A stretch of DNA of 64,000 nucleotides. It comes from Bauldia sp963759235 (GTDB taxonomy: Bacteria; Pseudomonadota; Alphaproteobacteria; Rhizobiales; Kaistiaceae). The notes under the pieces were generated by a model. That model did not search any database and had not been told where the DNA came from. It saw only the letters and a program-made list of their open reading frames with translations. Shown here in pieces: positions 57,269 to 64,000 of the stretch (position 1 is the first letter of the stretch; each line of letters opens with the position of its first letter). The DNA lies in assembly GCA_963759235.1 (NCBI GenBank), contig CAVWYO010000010.1, positions 248,001 to 312,000 of the forward strand. Reading direction: 5' to 3'. The position numbers and the translations under genes were made by a program.

Positions 57269-59173
57269 TCAGAACGCCTGGCCGAGGCCGACATAAAGGG
57301 CAAATGAGGGATCACCGGGGCCGGGCTCGAGCGGAAATGCGAGATCGACCCGCAGCGGCCCGACCGGCGTCAGGTAGCGGATACCGCCGCCGACGCCGAC
57401 CTTGAGGTCGCCGATATCGGGGAGCATCGACCGATAGGCGTTGCCGGCATCGACGAAGGCGACGAGGCCGAAGGTGTCGGAGACCCGATAGCGCAGTTCC
57501 CCGGAGACGGCAAAGCTGCTGCGGCCGCCGATCAGGTCGCCGTTTTTGTTGCGCGGGCCGATGTTCTGGTAGGCGTAACCGCGGACCGAGCCGGCGCCGC
57601 CCGCATAGAGCCGGCGGCTCGCGGCGACATCACGAACGTTGTCGACCGTCAGCACCGCCGTCGACACCCGGCCGGCGAGAATGAAGCGCCGATCGGAATC
57701 GACGGCGCGATAGATCGAGATATCGTTGCGGAAGGTGGCGAAGGCCTGATCCTGCAGGAAATCATAAGCCGGCGCCGCCTCGAAATGGACGTTCATCCCC
57801 TTGGTCGGATCGAGGCGGTTGTCGCGGGTGTCCCAGTCGATCGCCCCGGTGAGGGTGGCGATCAGATAATCCTCCGACGGGATCGCATCCTCGGTCCGGG
57901 TCCGCTCGAGCTCGACGCGGGCGGCGCCGCTCAGCGTATTGGAGAAGACATGGGTGAGCCCGGCCTCGGTTTCTTCGGTCGTCACGCGATAGGCGTCGGT
58001 GGTCTCGCGGAATGCCTCGGCGCGCAGGGTGAAATCGGTCATCGGATCGAAGACCGCCGGCTTGGTGAAATTCGCCGCGAAGCGATAGTCGGGATCGTTG
58101 AAATCGGTGTCGAGGAGGCGCGACACGGAGGCCGATAGCCGCAGCGATTCGGCGCCGCCCCACAGATTGCGGTTCGCCCAGTACACCTCGACGCCGGCGC
58201 CCTCGGTATTCGAATAGTTGACGCCGGCGCCGATCACGCGGGGTTTGCGCTCGGTGACGATAATGTCGATCGGAATGGTGCCGTCGGGATCGAGGTGGTC
58301 TCCCGGAACGACACGGACGCTGTCGAAGACGCCGAGGTCGCGCAGCCGCTGCTCGGCGCGCCGGGTGACGGCCGGTGTGTAGGGTTCGCCCGGCTTGATG
58401 CCGGCGCGGCCGTAGACGAGGTTCGGATCGAGGCGCTCGGTGCCGCTGACCTCGACGCGGCCGAACGCGGCCACGGGACCCGGATCGACCGCGAGGTCGA
58501 GGTCGAGGGTGCGGGTTGCATGATCGGCGACGACGTTCCGCTCCTCGACCGTGACGAGGGGATGCCCCTGCTCGCGCCAAACATTGGTGATCGCGTCCTC
58601 GGCACTGAGGATGCGGCCCAATTCGGCGAGGTCGCCCGGCGCGATCTTGAGGTCGGCGATCGTCGTCCCCGGCGGCAGCGGACCGGCATTGACGGTGCCG
58701 AAAACGAACTGCGCTCCGGCGGTGACTCTGATCGCCACGGGCACCGGCTGTTTGCCGAGCGGATCGAACGGGCTCCATTCCTCAACTGGGCGACCGACGA
58801 CGGTGATCGCCACCTCGCCGGCGTAGCGGGCATTCTCGTAGAGCACCGCGGTGAGGCTGCCGACGTCCTGCCGTGCCCGGGCGAGCAGCCCGACCAATCC
58901 CGACGCGGGCGTGGTCCGGCGGGTATAGAGCGACGAGGCGTTGCGGAGGTCGCGGTCGAGGCGGCGATTGCCGCCGATGACCTGGAGGTCGAAGGTGTAG
59001 GTGACCGGGTCGGGGACAGCCTCGGTGGCGCGATTGTTGCGGGTGAACGGCCAGATGGCAAAAGACGGCGTGGCCGCGCCCGTGACAACGAGAGCGATGC
59101 TCAGCGCGACGACCGCGCGGCCGGGAGCTTCAAAACGCAAGCACACCATCCCATTGTCAGAACGCCGCAGCAT
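57269..59173 (-). CDS. tamA: Outer-membrane assembly factor TamA (BamA/Omp85 family)
   Basis: About 634 residues from ATG 59173; a TTG at 59194 or ATG 59149 is also possible. A signal peptide (VVALSIALVVTGAATPSFA) is followed by three POTRA domains (about 50-270), with GRVEVSGTERLDPNLVYGRAGIKPGEPYT in the last. The 16-strand Omp85 barrel comes next, with DWDTRDNRLDPTKGMNVHFE, YAGGAGSVRGYAYQ (the VRGY lid-lock motif) and the terminal LRVDLAFPLEPGPGDPSFALYVGLGQAF, which ends in aromatic Phe. It forms the outer-membrane half of the TAM complex with the downstream tamB product. Confidence 0.94.
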   Translation of the reverse strand: MLRRSDNGMVCLRFEAPGRAVVALSIALVVTGAATPSFAIWPFTRNNRATEAVPDPVTYTFDLQVIGGNRRLDRDLRNASSLYTRRTTPASGLVGLLARARQDVGSLTAVLYENARYAGEVAITVVGRPVEEWSPFDPLGKQPVPVAIRVTAGAQFVFGTVNAGPLPPGTTIADLKIAPGDLAELGRILSAEDAITNVWREQGHPLVTVEERNVVADHATRTLDLDLAVDPGPVAAFGRVEVSGTERLDPNLVYGRAGIKPGEPYTPAVTRRAEQRLRDLGVFDSVRVVPGDHLDPDGTIPIDIIVTERKPRVIGAGVNYSNTEGAGVEVYWANRNLWGGAESLRLSASVSRLLDTDFNDPDYRFAANFTKPAVFDPMTDFTLRAEAFRETTDAYRVTTEETEAGLTHVFSNTLSGAARVELERTRTEDAIPSEDYLIATLTGAIDWDTRDNRLDPTKGMNVHFEAAPAYDFLQDQAFATFRNDISIYRAVDSDRRFILAGRVSTAVLTVDNVRDVAASRRLYAGGAGSVRGYAYQNIGPRNKNGDLIGGRSSFAVSGELRYRVSDTFGLVAFVDAGNAYRSMLPDIGDLKVGVGGGIRYLTPVGPLRVDLAFPLEPGPGDPSFALYVGLGQAF

Positions 59174-59194
59174 ACGACGTTCCGGCCGTCCCAA

Positions 59195-59610
59195 CCTGAT
59201 TTCGCACCCCTCGGCAGGTTATCAGCCGACACCTGAATCCCAAGTTTAACGCCGAACCGGCGGAAATCGTGGCAAGAGCCAGCAACGGCGTCGGCCGTCA
59301 AGGCGTTGAACCGGCTGGAAAGCGCGCGAATCAACCGGCGACGCGGGTCGCCGCAATGACGGGCGCCATACCCGTCGAGGCAGCCGACGCAATATAAGAA
59401 GCATGCCTGGCGGCGGACGGTCGGCCACTCCGGCGTCCCCACCGGACGCCTGTGCCGCGACTTGTCGGCGTCACCGGAGCGGGTTTACAAGTCCGGTCAC
59501 GATCGCCCGGCCGGCAAGCAACAAGCGACCCCGGCAACCTCCGGCGCGCCGGCAAAGGGCGGCCGGGTTGGATCGCCGGCTGCATGTATCGAGAGCGAAG
59601 CGAGGGACAG
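59195..59610. other. Divergent intergenic region between tamA and gabD
   Basis: About 415 bp without a convincing gene. It must hold the promoters of tamA-tamB and of the dehydrogenase gene. A TATAAG element at 59393-59398 is a possible rightward -10, though no good -35 is seen. No convincing riboswitch, small RNA or repeat was recognised. Confidence 0.5.
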
Positions 59611-61062
59611 ATGAACAAGCCGACGAAACCCGATCTCCCCACTCAGCTCTACATCGGCGGCACCTGGCGCGACGCGTCGGACAAGGGCGCCTTCGACGTC
59701 ATCAATCCGGCGACCGAGGAGGTCATCGCGGCGGTGGCGAGCGCCACCGTCGACGACGCGCTTGCCGCTCTCGACGCGGCCGACGCCGCCTTCGCCGACT
59801 GGGCATCGCGCAAGCCGCGGGAGCGCGCCGAGGTGCTCCGCAAGGCCTATGAGCTGATGATCGCCGATCAGGAGCACTTCGCCCGGCTGATGACGCTCGA
59901 AAACGGCAAGGCGCTTCCCGACTCGCGCGGCGAGGTCGCCTACGCGGCCGAGTTCTTCCGCTGGTTCGCCGAGGAGGCGGTTCGCAACATCGGCGACGTC
60001 ATGCGCTCGCCGACCACCGGCGCCCGCATCCTTGTCCACCACAAGCCGATCGGCATCGGCGTGCTGGTGACGCCGTGGAACTTTCCGGCGGCGATGGGCA
60101 CGCGCAAGATCGGTCCGGCACTCGCCGCTGGCTGCTCTGTCATCGTCAAGCCGGCCTCTGAAACGCCACTCACCATGCTGGCGCTGGTGCCGGTGCTGGA
60201 AGCCGCCGGCGTGCCGAAAGGCGTCGTCAACGTCATCCCGTCGCGGCGCTCCGGTGCCATCGTCGACGCGCTCCTCCACGACATGCGGGTGCGCGTCGTC
60301 TCGTTCACCGGCTCGACGGAGGTCGGACGGAAGCTCCTCAAGTCCGGCGCCGACAACATCGTCAATCCGGCGATGGAGCTCGGCGGCAATGCGCCCTTCA
60401 TCGTCTGCCACGACGCCGACATCGACGCGGCGGTCGAGGGCGCCATGGCCGCCAAGATGCGCAACATCGGCGAAGCCTGCACGGCGGCGAACCGCATCTT
60501 CGTCGACGCCAAGGTCCACGACGCCTTTGCCGCCAAGCTGACCAAGCGGATGGCGGGGATGAAGATGGGCAACGGCCTCGAGGCCGGCGTCGAGGTCGGC
60601 TCGCTGGTCAACGCCGAGACCCGCGACAAGGTGCACGCCTTCGTCGTCGACGCCGTCGAGAAGGGAGCGACGCTGCTGACCGGCGGCAAGCTGCCGGCGG
60701 GGCGCGGCTTCTTCTATCCGCCGACGGTACTCACCAACGTGCCCGACACCGCCGCATGCCTCAAGGACGAGATCTTCGGGCCGGTGGCCGTCCTCCAGTC
60801 CTTCTTTGACGAGGACGAGGTGATCGCGCGGGCGAACTCGACCGAGTACGGGCTGGTCGCCTATCTCTACACGCGCGACCTCAAGCGCGGCCTCGCTTTG
60901 TCGGAGCGGTTGGAGTTCGGCATGGTCGGCCTCAACCGCGGACTGGTGTCCGATCCGGCCGCGCCGTTCGGCGGCGTCAAGCAATCCGGCATCGGACGCG
61001 AGGGCGGCCACCATGGGCTGATGGAGTTCCTCGAAACCCAGTACATCGCGGTCGAGTGGTAA
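59611..61062 (+). CDS. gabD: NAD-dependent succinate-semialdehyde dehydrogenase
   Basis: 483 residues. It is a full-length ALDH: TPWNFPAAMGTRKIGPALAAGC, KPASETPLTML, VSFTGSTEVGRKLL, catalytic Glu in AMELGGNAPFIV and catalytic Cys in NIGEACTAANRIFVD. The C-terminal PFGGVKQSGIGREGGHHGLMEF is the GabD pattern. It oxidises succinate semialdehyde to succinate, the last step of GABA breakdown. No gabT lies next to it. GAGGGACAG fixes ATG 59611 over longer upstream readings. Confidence 0.9.
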   Translation: MNKPTKPDLPTQLYIGGTWRDASDKGAFDVINPATEEVIAAVASATVDDALAALDAADAAFADWASRKPRERAEVLRKAYELMIADQEHFARLMTLENGKALPDSRGEVAYAAEFFRWFAEEAVRNIGDVMRSPTTGARILVHHKPIGIGVLVTPWNFPAAMGTRKIGPALAAGCSVIVKPASETPLTMLALVPVLEAAGVPKGVVNVIPSRRSGAIVDALLHDMRVRVVSFTGSTEVGRKLLKSGADNIVNPAMELGGNAPFIVCHDADIDAAVEGAMAAKMRNIGEACTAANRIFVDAKVHDAFAAKLTKRMAGMKMGNGLEAGVEVGSLVNAETRDKVHAFVVDAVEKGATLLTGGKLPAGRGFFYPPTVLTNVPDTAACLKDEIFGPVAVLQSFFDEDEVIARANSTEYGLVAYLYTRDLKRGLALSERLEFGMVGLNRGLVSDPAAPFGGVKQSGIGREGGHHGLMEFLETQYIAVEW

Positions 61063-61151
61063 CACGGGTCGAGGCTTGGCCGACCGGGCGTCGACCACGC
61101 CGGCGGCATACCCGTTAGCCGCCGCCAAATAGCCACAGCCAGCAACTCTGC

Positions 61152-61159
61152 TAGACTAG
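61152..61159. repeat. Short direct repeat TAGACTAG, left copy
   Basis: TAGACTAG occurs here and again at 62604-62611, on either side of the lower-GC accessory patch. The preceding base differs (C here, T there). It may be an att-type remnant, but eight bases could recur by chance. Confidence 0.25.
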
Positions 61160-61271
61160 TCGTCGAGCGCTGGCAGGCGTTCACTGGTGAAACTGGTCAG
61201 ACTAGTGGGCAAGCGGAGGGCGTGACCTGAGTACCATGCCGCCTACAACAGCTTTCATTGGGATTCGATCG

Positions 61272-62198
61272 CTAGTCCATTCGAGTGCTTGGCCAATCAA
61301 AATGGAAATGGCCGACGTAATATTTGTTATGTAGGTAAGCTAGGTCGCTTTCCCAATCCTCAATAGCGACGTCGAATGACGAATCGTGTCTACGCTTGAT
61401 GTTCTTGGCGAACTGGGCAATCGAATACGCCATCTTCCTCAAGCGAGCCGCCGATTTCACGGTGCCCCACTCATCCATATAGGCTCTGCTGAAAACGGGA
61501 GGCAGCGTGTGCTCGAAGACTTCTGTGAGTATCTGCCGGCGGACGGTGACATCCTCACCTTGGGTGACTCCAACTCGGTACCCCATGTAACTGAGCATCC
61601 CGTCCGGCTGCATCACATCGTGGACAACTTGGCGATGTCCACCAGGCGCGTCGGTCGAAGGCCACTCGAACCAATTGTCGCCGTCAAGCCCATTCGACTG
61701 TCGGGCCCAGTGGCCGTGAATTGCAGCGAGAGTGACTAGCGCTGCGAAGCGCCAGGCTGCGTGGGGAGACTGGTCGAGCTTGCGATAGGCGTTCAGGCGA
61801 ACGTTCGCGATTTCCCGCGGTGTCATCTTGGGAAGTCTGGTGAGTAGCGCCTTTAGACTCCGGAGAAATGACTCTGACTTTGGAACTGATGTAAGCGGTC
61901 CCACAGGTCGCTGGCGCCACCGCACGAGCGCCATCATTTCGTCGGCCGTTGGCATCTCAGCGTGCGTGGTGAAGTACTCGCCCAACCAGCTAAGCGAAAC
62001 CGACTCAGCTTCATTGATTTCGATGAGCATCAGCTTTCTCAGGGTGGCGAAGACCTCGCCGTAGTGCTTATCGCTCTCGCCGAGAGTAGCGGCGCTCGCC
62101 CTTTCCCGAAGTTCCTGTTGGCGCAAAGAGCCCTCGCCAAGCAGCGTAAGGACCGCCCTTACGATGTCGGGGGCGCGCATCCCTCCCTTTTTACCCAT
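61272..62198 (-). CDS. Orphan hypothetical protein (308 aa) in a lower-GC patch
   Basis: I do not recognise a family. The 308-residue protein begins MGKKGGMRAPDIVRAVLTLL, with a possible winged-helix or replication-type helical start (GSLRQQELRERA, HYGEVFATLRKLMLIEI). It later has LTRLPKMTPREIANVRLNAYRKLD, DNWFEWPSTDAPGGHRQVVHD and a charged C-terminus KNIKRRHDSSFDVAIEDWESD. No signal or membrane segment is seen. GGAG six bases before ATG 62198 supports this start over 62237. Base and codon use are clearly less GC-biased than in all neighbouring genes, which suggests recent acquisition. Beside it lie a phage-type pseudogene and other remnants. Confidence 0.65.
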   Translation of the reverse strand: MGKKGGMRAPDIVRAVLTLLGEGSLRQQELRERASAATLGESDKHYGEVFATLRKLMLIEINEAESVSLSWLGEYFTTHAEMPTADEMMALVRWRQRPVGPLTSVPKSESFLRSLKALLTRLPKMTPREIANVRLNAYRKLDQSPHAAWRFAALVTLAAIHGHWARQSNGLDGDNWFEWPSTDAPGGHRQVVHDVMQPDGMLSYMGYRVGVTQGEDVTVRRQILTEVFEHTLPPVFSRAYMDEWGTVKSAARLRKMAYSIAQFAKNIKRRHDSSFDVAIEDWESDLAYLHNKYYVGHFHFDWPSTRMD

Positions 62199-62316
62199 AT
62201 CTGCTCCAGCGGCGGTCAGAACTGCTCGGTGTGCCATCCGAACCAGTGGTCATCGGTCGAACCCGCGTGAGGACTTGCCAATCATAAGCATTGTCGATTG
62301 GCAGGCCTTTCCGCAA

Positions 62317-62600
62317 ATGAGCACTTCCCAATCCAGAACCATGTCGCTTGTCGAAGCCTTCGCCATGTCGCCGCGGGGTACGTTATCGCCGTGCTGACGC
62401 AGGTGATCGTCTTCCCGGTGTTCGGCCTGTGGATGTCGATCGGCGCGACCCTCGAGGTCGGCGTGATCTTCACCCTGGTATCGATCGCACGGAGCTTCAC
62501 GCTCCGCCGTCTGTTCGAAGCGCTCCGCATTCGCCACGCCGAACGAGAAACCGCCGCCCTGTTGAGGGCGGCAGATGATCGAACGTCCGAGGTGGACTAG
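62317..62600 (+). pseudogene. Frameshifted DUF7220-like phage membrane protein
   Basis: Reading from ATG 62317 gives MSTSQSRTMSLVEAFA and then goes out of frame at about 62364. The next frame continues VAAGYVIAVLTQVIVFPVF, GATLEVGVIFTLVSIARS and RRLFEALRIR to TAG 62598-62600. Adding one A at 62364/62365 would restore FAN-VAAGYVIAV, the expected family sequence. The intact protein would have about 95 residues with two or three membrane segments. DUF7220-like proteins are common in prophages and islands. Confidence 0.7.
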
Positions 62601-62603
62601 ACT

Positions 62604-62611
62604 TAGACTAG
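62604..62611. repeat. Short direct repeat TAGACTAG, right copy
   Basis: Second copy of the eight-base repeat at 61152-61159, lying between the DUF7220-like pseudogene and the RTX remnant. Confidence 0.25.
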
Positions 62612-62616
62612 CGCTA

Positions 62617-62817
62617 AGCGGGCCGGGAACCCTCACCAGCACGGAGTTCCACAAGGGCGTCGCCGCCCACGACCTCGACGACCGCATCATATACGACAAG
62701 GCTACCGGGGCGCTCCTCTACGACTCCAACGGCACCGACCCCGGCGGCGAGGTCCAGTTCGCCAAGCTCGACAAGGGACTCCACCTGCACGCCAGCGACT
62801 TCATCGTGACCGCCTGA
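62617..62817 (+). pseudogene. C-terminal remnant of an RTX/hemolysin-type calcium-binding protein
   Basis: The translated end TLTSTEFHKGVAAHDLDDR, IIYDKATGALLYDSNGTDPG and VQFAKLDKGLHLHASDFIV matches the characteristic tail of type I-secreted RTX proteins (DDRIIYD...GALxYDxxG...). Only about 60 residues remain and no nonapeptide repeats are found upstream, so the gene has lost its front part. The stop is at 62815-62817. Confidence 0.7.
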
Positions 62818-62994
62818 GGCTGCCAAGGGCTCGAAGAACGCCTTGCGCTGGGTATCCTGGAGGGCGCCGCCATAGGAGACGACGACAAGCTCGTCCTGGC
62901 TGAAAGCGGGCGATCCGCAGGCGAGAAAGACCAGTGCCGCCAGCGCCACCAGAAGACTGCGAAAGGGCGCCTTCTACCCGGCGTTCCGAAACAT
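62818..62994 (-). pseudogene. N-terminal remnant of an extracellular solute-binding protein (PotD-like)
   Basis: From ATG 62994, preceded by AAGGAGGCG, the frame reads MFRNAG and then meets TAG at codon 7. It continues KAPFRSLLVALAALVFLA and CGSPAFSQDELVVVSYGGAL, then QDTQRKAFFEPLAA. That is a signal peptide and first strand of a polyamine-type binding protein. It breaks off at about 62818, where the opposing RTX remnant ends. It is both nonsense-mutated and truncated. Confidence 0.7.
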
Positions 62995-63075
62995 CGTTTT
63001 CGCCTCCTTTCCGGCTTGTGGGCGATCCTCAATCCGCGGCGCCTTGCCCTGCCCGCGGCATCATGCGCCGGTGAG

Positions 63076-63852
63076 CTACCGCGCCAGCCAGCCGCCGTCG
63101 ACGGTCACCACCGAGCCGGTCACATAGCTGCTCGCCGGCGACGCAAGGAAGAGCACCGCCGTCGCCAGCTCCTCCGATCGTCCGAAGCGCCCGATCGGGA
63201 TGCGATCGAGGAGTTGCCGCATCCGCGCCGGATCGTGGCGCAGCGCCTCCGTGTTGTCGGTCTCCATGTAGCCGGGGGCGATGGCGTTGACCGTGATGCC
63301 GCGCGGCGCCAGCTCGTTTGCCATCAGCTTGGTCAGGCCGACGATACCGTGCTTGCTGGCGGTGTAGGGTGGGACGCGGATGCCGCCCTGGAAGCCAAGC
63401 ACCGAGGCGATGCTGATGATCCGCCCGGCGATCTTCGCCTCGACCATGTGGCGGACGACCGCCTGGGTGAGGAAGAACGCGCTCTTCAGGTTAACCTGGA
63501 TCACCGCGTCCCAATCCTCCTCGGAGAACTCCAGGAGATCGGCGCGCCGGATGATCCCGGCATTGTTGACAAGGATATCGATGCGCCCGCGGGCGGCGAC
63601 CGCCTCCTCGGTGAGCGCGCCAAAGTCGGTCTGGTGGGCGAGATCGGCGGCAAGGAAGGTGAAGGTGCGTCCGGTCGCCGCAACTTCGGCCGCCGTCTCG
63701 GCCATCGCGTTCGGACCGACGCCGACGATGTCGGCCCCGGCATTGGCGAGCGTCACGGCGATCGCCCCGCCAAGCCCACGCCGCGCACCGGTCACCATCG
63801 CGACCTTGCCGGTGAGATCGAAGAGGCCGCCAACCGTCATGGACCGCTTCAT
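63076..63852 (-). CDS. kduD: SDR, 2-dehydro-3-deoxy-D-gluconate 5-dehydrogenase-like (KduD)
   Basis: 258 residues. It has TGARRGLGGAIA, ILVNNAGIIRRADLLEFSEEDWD, SIASVLGFQGGIRVPPYTASKHG (Tyr-x3-Lys), PGYMETDNTEALRHDPAR and YVTGSVVTVDGGWLAR. The NNAGIIRR and GYxxTxNTxxLR segments are typical of KduD, which interconverts 2,5-diketo-3-deoxygluconate and KDG in pectin/uronate catabolism. The start may be ATG 63852 or 63840; neither has a good ribosome site. No other kdu gene is visible before the window ends. Confidence 0.82.
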   Translation of the reverse strand: MKRSMTVGGLFDLTGKVAMVTGARRGLGGAIAVTLANAGADIVGVGPNAMAETAAEVAATGRTFTFLAADLAHQTDFGALTEEAVAARGRIDILVNNAGIIRRADLLEFSEEDWDAVIQVNLKSAFFLTQAVVRHMVEAKIAGRIISIASVLGFQGGIRVPPYTASKHGIVGLTKLMANELAPRGITVNAIAPGYMETDNTEALRHDPARMRQLLDRIPIGRFGRSEELATAVLFLASPASSYVTGSVVTVDGGWLAR

Positions 63853-64000
63853 AGCAGGCCGGCGACGAAATTTCTTCCCCGGGAGCGGCTGGCGAGGCGT
63901 CGATTGCCGGGCTTGATGCAGGGCCGGATGGTCCGCTATTTGCTTGCGAATCGACTGTCCCAAAACGACCGGACACCGCCCTTGCCGATTAACCACGATG
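63853..64000. other. Window-end intergenic sequence
   Basis: About 150 bp upstream of the KduD-like gene. I see no supported gene here. Confidence 0.4.

Noticed and set aside
59401..59610. Upstream extension of the gabD-like gene or a small gene in the gap
   Set aside because: No family similarity in the extension, and a good ribosome site directly precedes ATG 59611.

Overview
The window is high-GC DNA from an alphaproteobacterium, most likely of the order Hyphomicrobiales (Rhizobiales). The lineage is suggested by a PdhS-type cell-cycle sensor kinase, a CtrA box, two phasins with a PhaR-like operator, a tRNA-His without the extra G-1, the tamA-tamB pair, and many sugar-acid ABC transport and catabolism operons. 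The genus cannot be named from the sequence alone.

Layout. 1-5.1 kb: the N-terminal part of a PAS sensor kinase, two phasins, an exported phosphoesterase and tRNA-His. 5.1-14.6 kb: a divergent sugar-acid locus. A leftward operon (cyclase family, permease, binding protein, ATPase, enolase-superfamily enzyme) faces a rightward operon (GntR regulator, two SDRs, a second enolase-superfamily enzyme), with palindromic operators between them. 14.6-18.8 kb: an exported hypothetical, a small conserved hypothetical, a ThDP enzyme and a nucleoside hydrolase.

19.0-27.3 kb is the most unusual region, a RiPP-type locus. Rightward it encodes a subtilase with a PatG-like C-terminal region and, behind a very strong Shine-Dalgarno, a 58-residue peptide with four cysteines that is too short for ordinary gene calling. 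Convergent to it is a tightly coupled operon for a TOMM-type leader-binding C protein, a YcaO homologue, a SagB-like protein, a 742-residue protein I do not recognise, and a GDCCVxC protein. By eye, the YcaO homologue has lost most glutamates of the canonical Mg/ATP site and the SagB homologue lacks the usual FMN-binding motifs. This may therefore be a divergent system rather than a standard azole-forming one.

27.4-31.0 kb: hemerythrin-like protein, cytochrome c, VOC protein, AhpD-like protein, TrmO and an ECF41-like sigma factor. Four copies of one promoter pattern (GGTCACA, 16 bp, CGTC or CGTT) precede the sigma gene, trmO, the AhpD-like gene and the VOC gene, which defines a candidate local regulon.

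31.0-44.5 kb: an aldehyde dehydrogenase, a DUF1045 protein and a large leftward sugar operon (binding protein, ATPase, fused double permease, SDR, 3-hydroxyacyl-CoA-dehydrogenase-like enzyme, BKACE, two SMP-30 lactonases), with a divergent GntR regulator and a DUF6807 gene. The enzyme set suggests a path from aldose to lactone, aldonate and 3-keto-aldonate, followed by acetyl-CoA-dependent cleavage. 44.6-52.9 kb: a shikimate-dehydrogenase-like gene, a hyuA-hyuB pair with an extra acetone-carboxylase-gamma-like tail, an SDR, and the threonine-catabolic kbl-tdh pair. 52.9-61.1 kb: tamB and tamA (leftward) and a gabD-like dehydrogenase. 61.1-63.0 kb: a small lower-GC accessory patch with an orphan gene, a frameshifted DUF7220 phage-type gene and two abutting gene remnants. 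63.1-63.9 kb: a kduD-like dehydrogenase.
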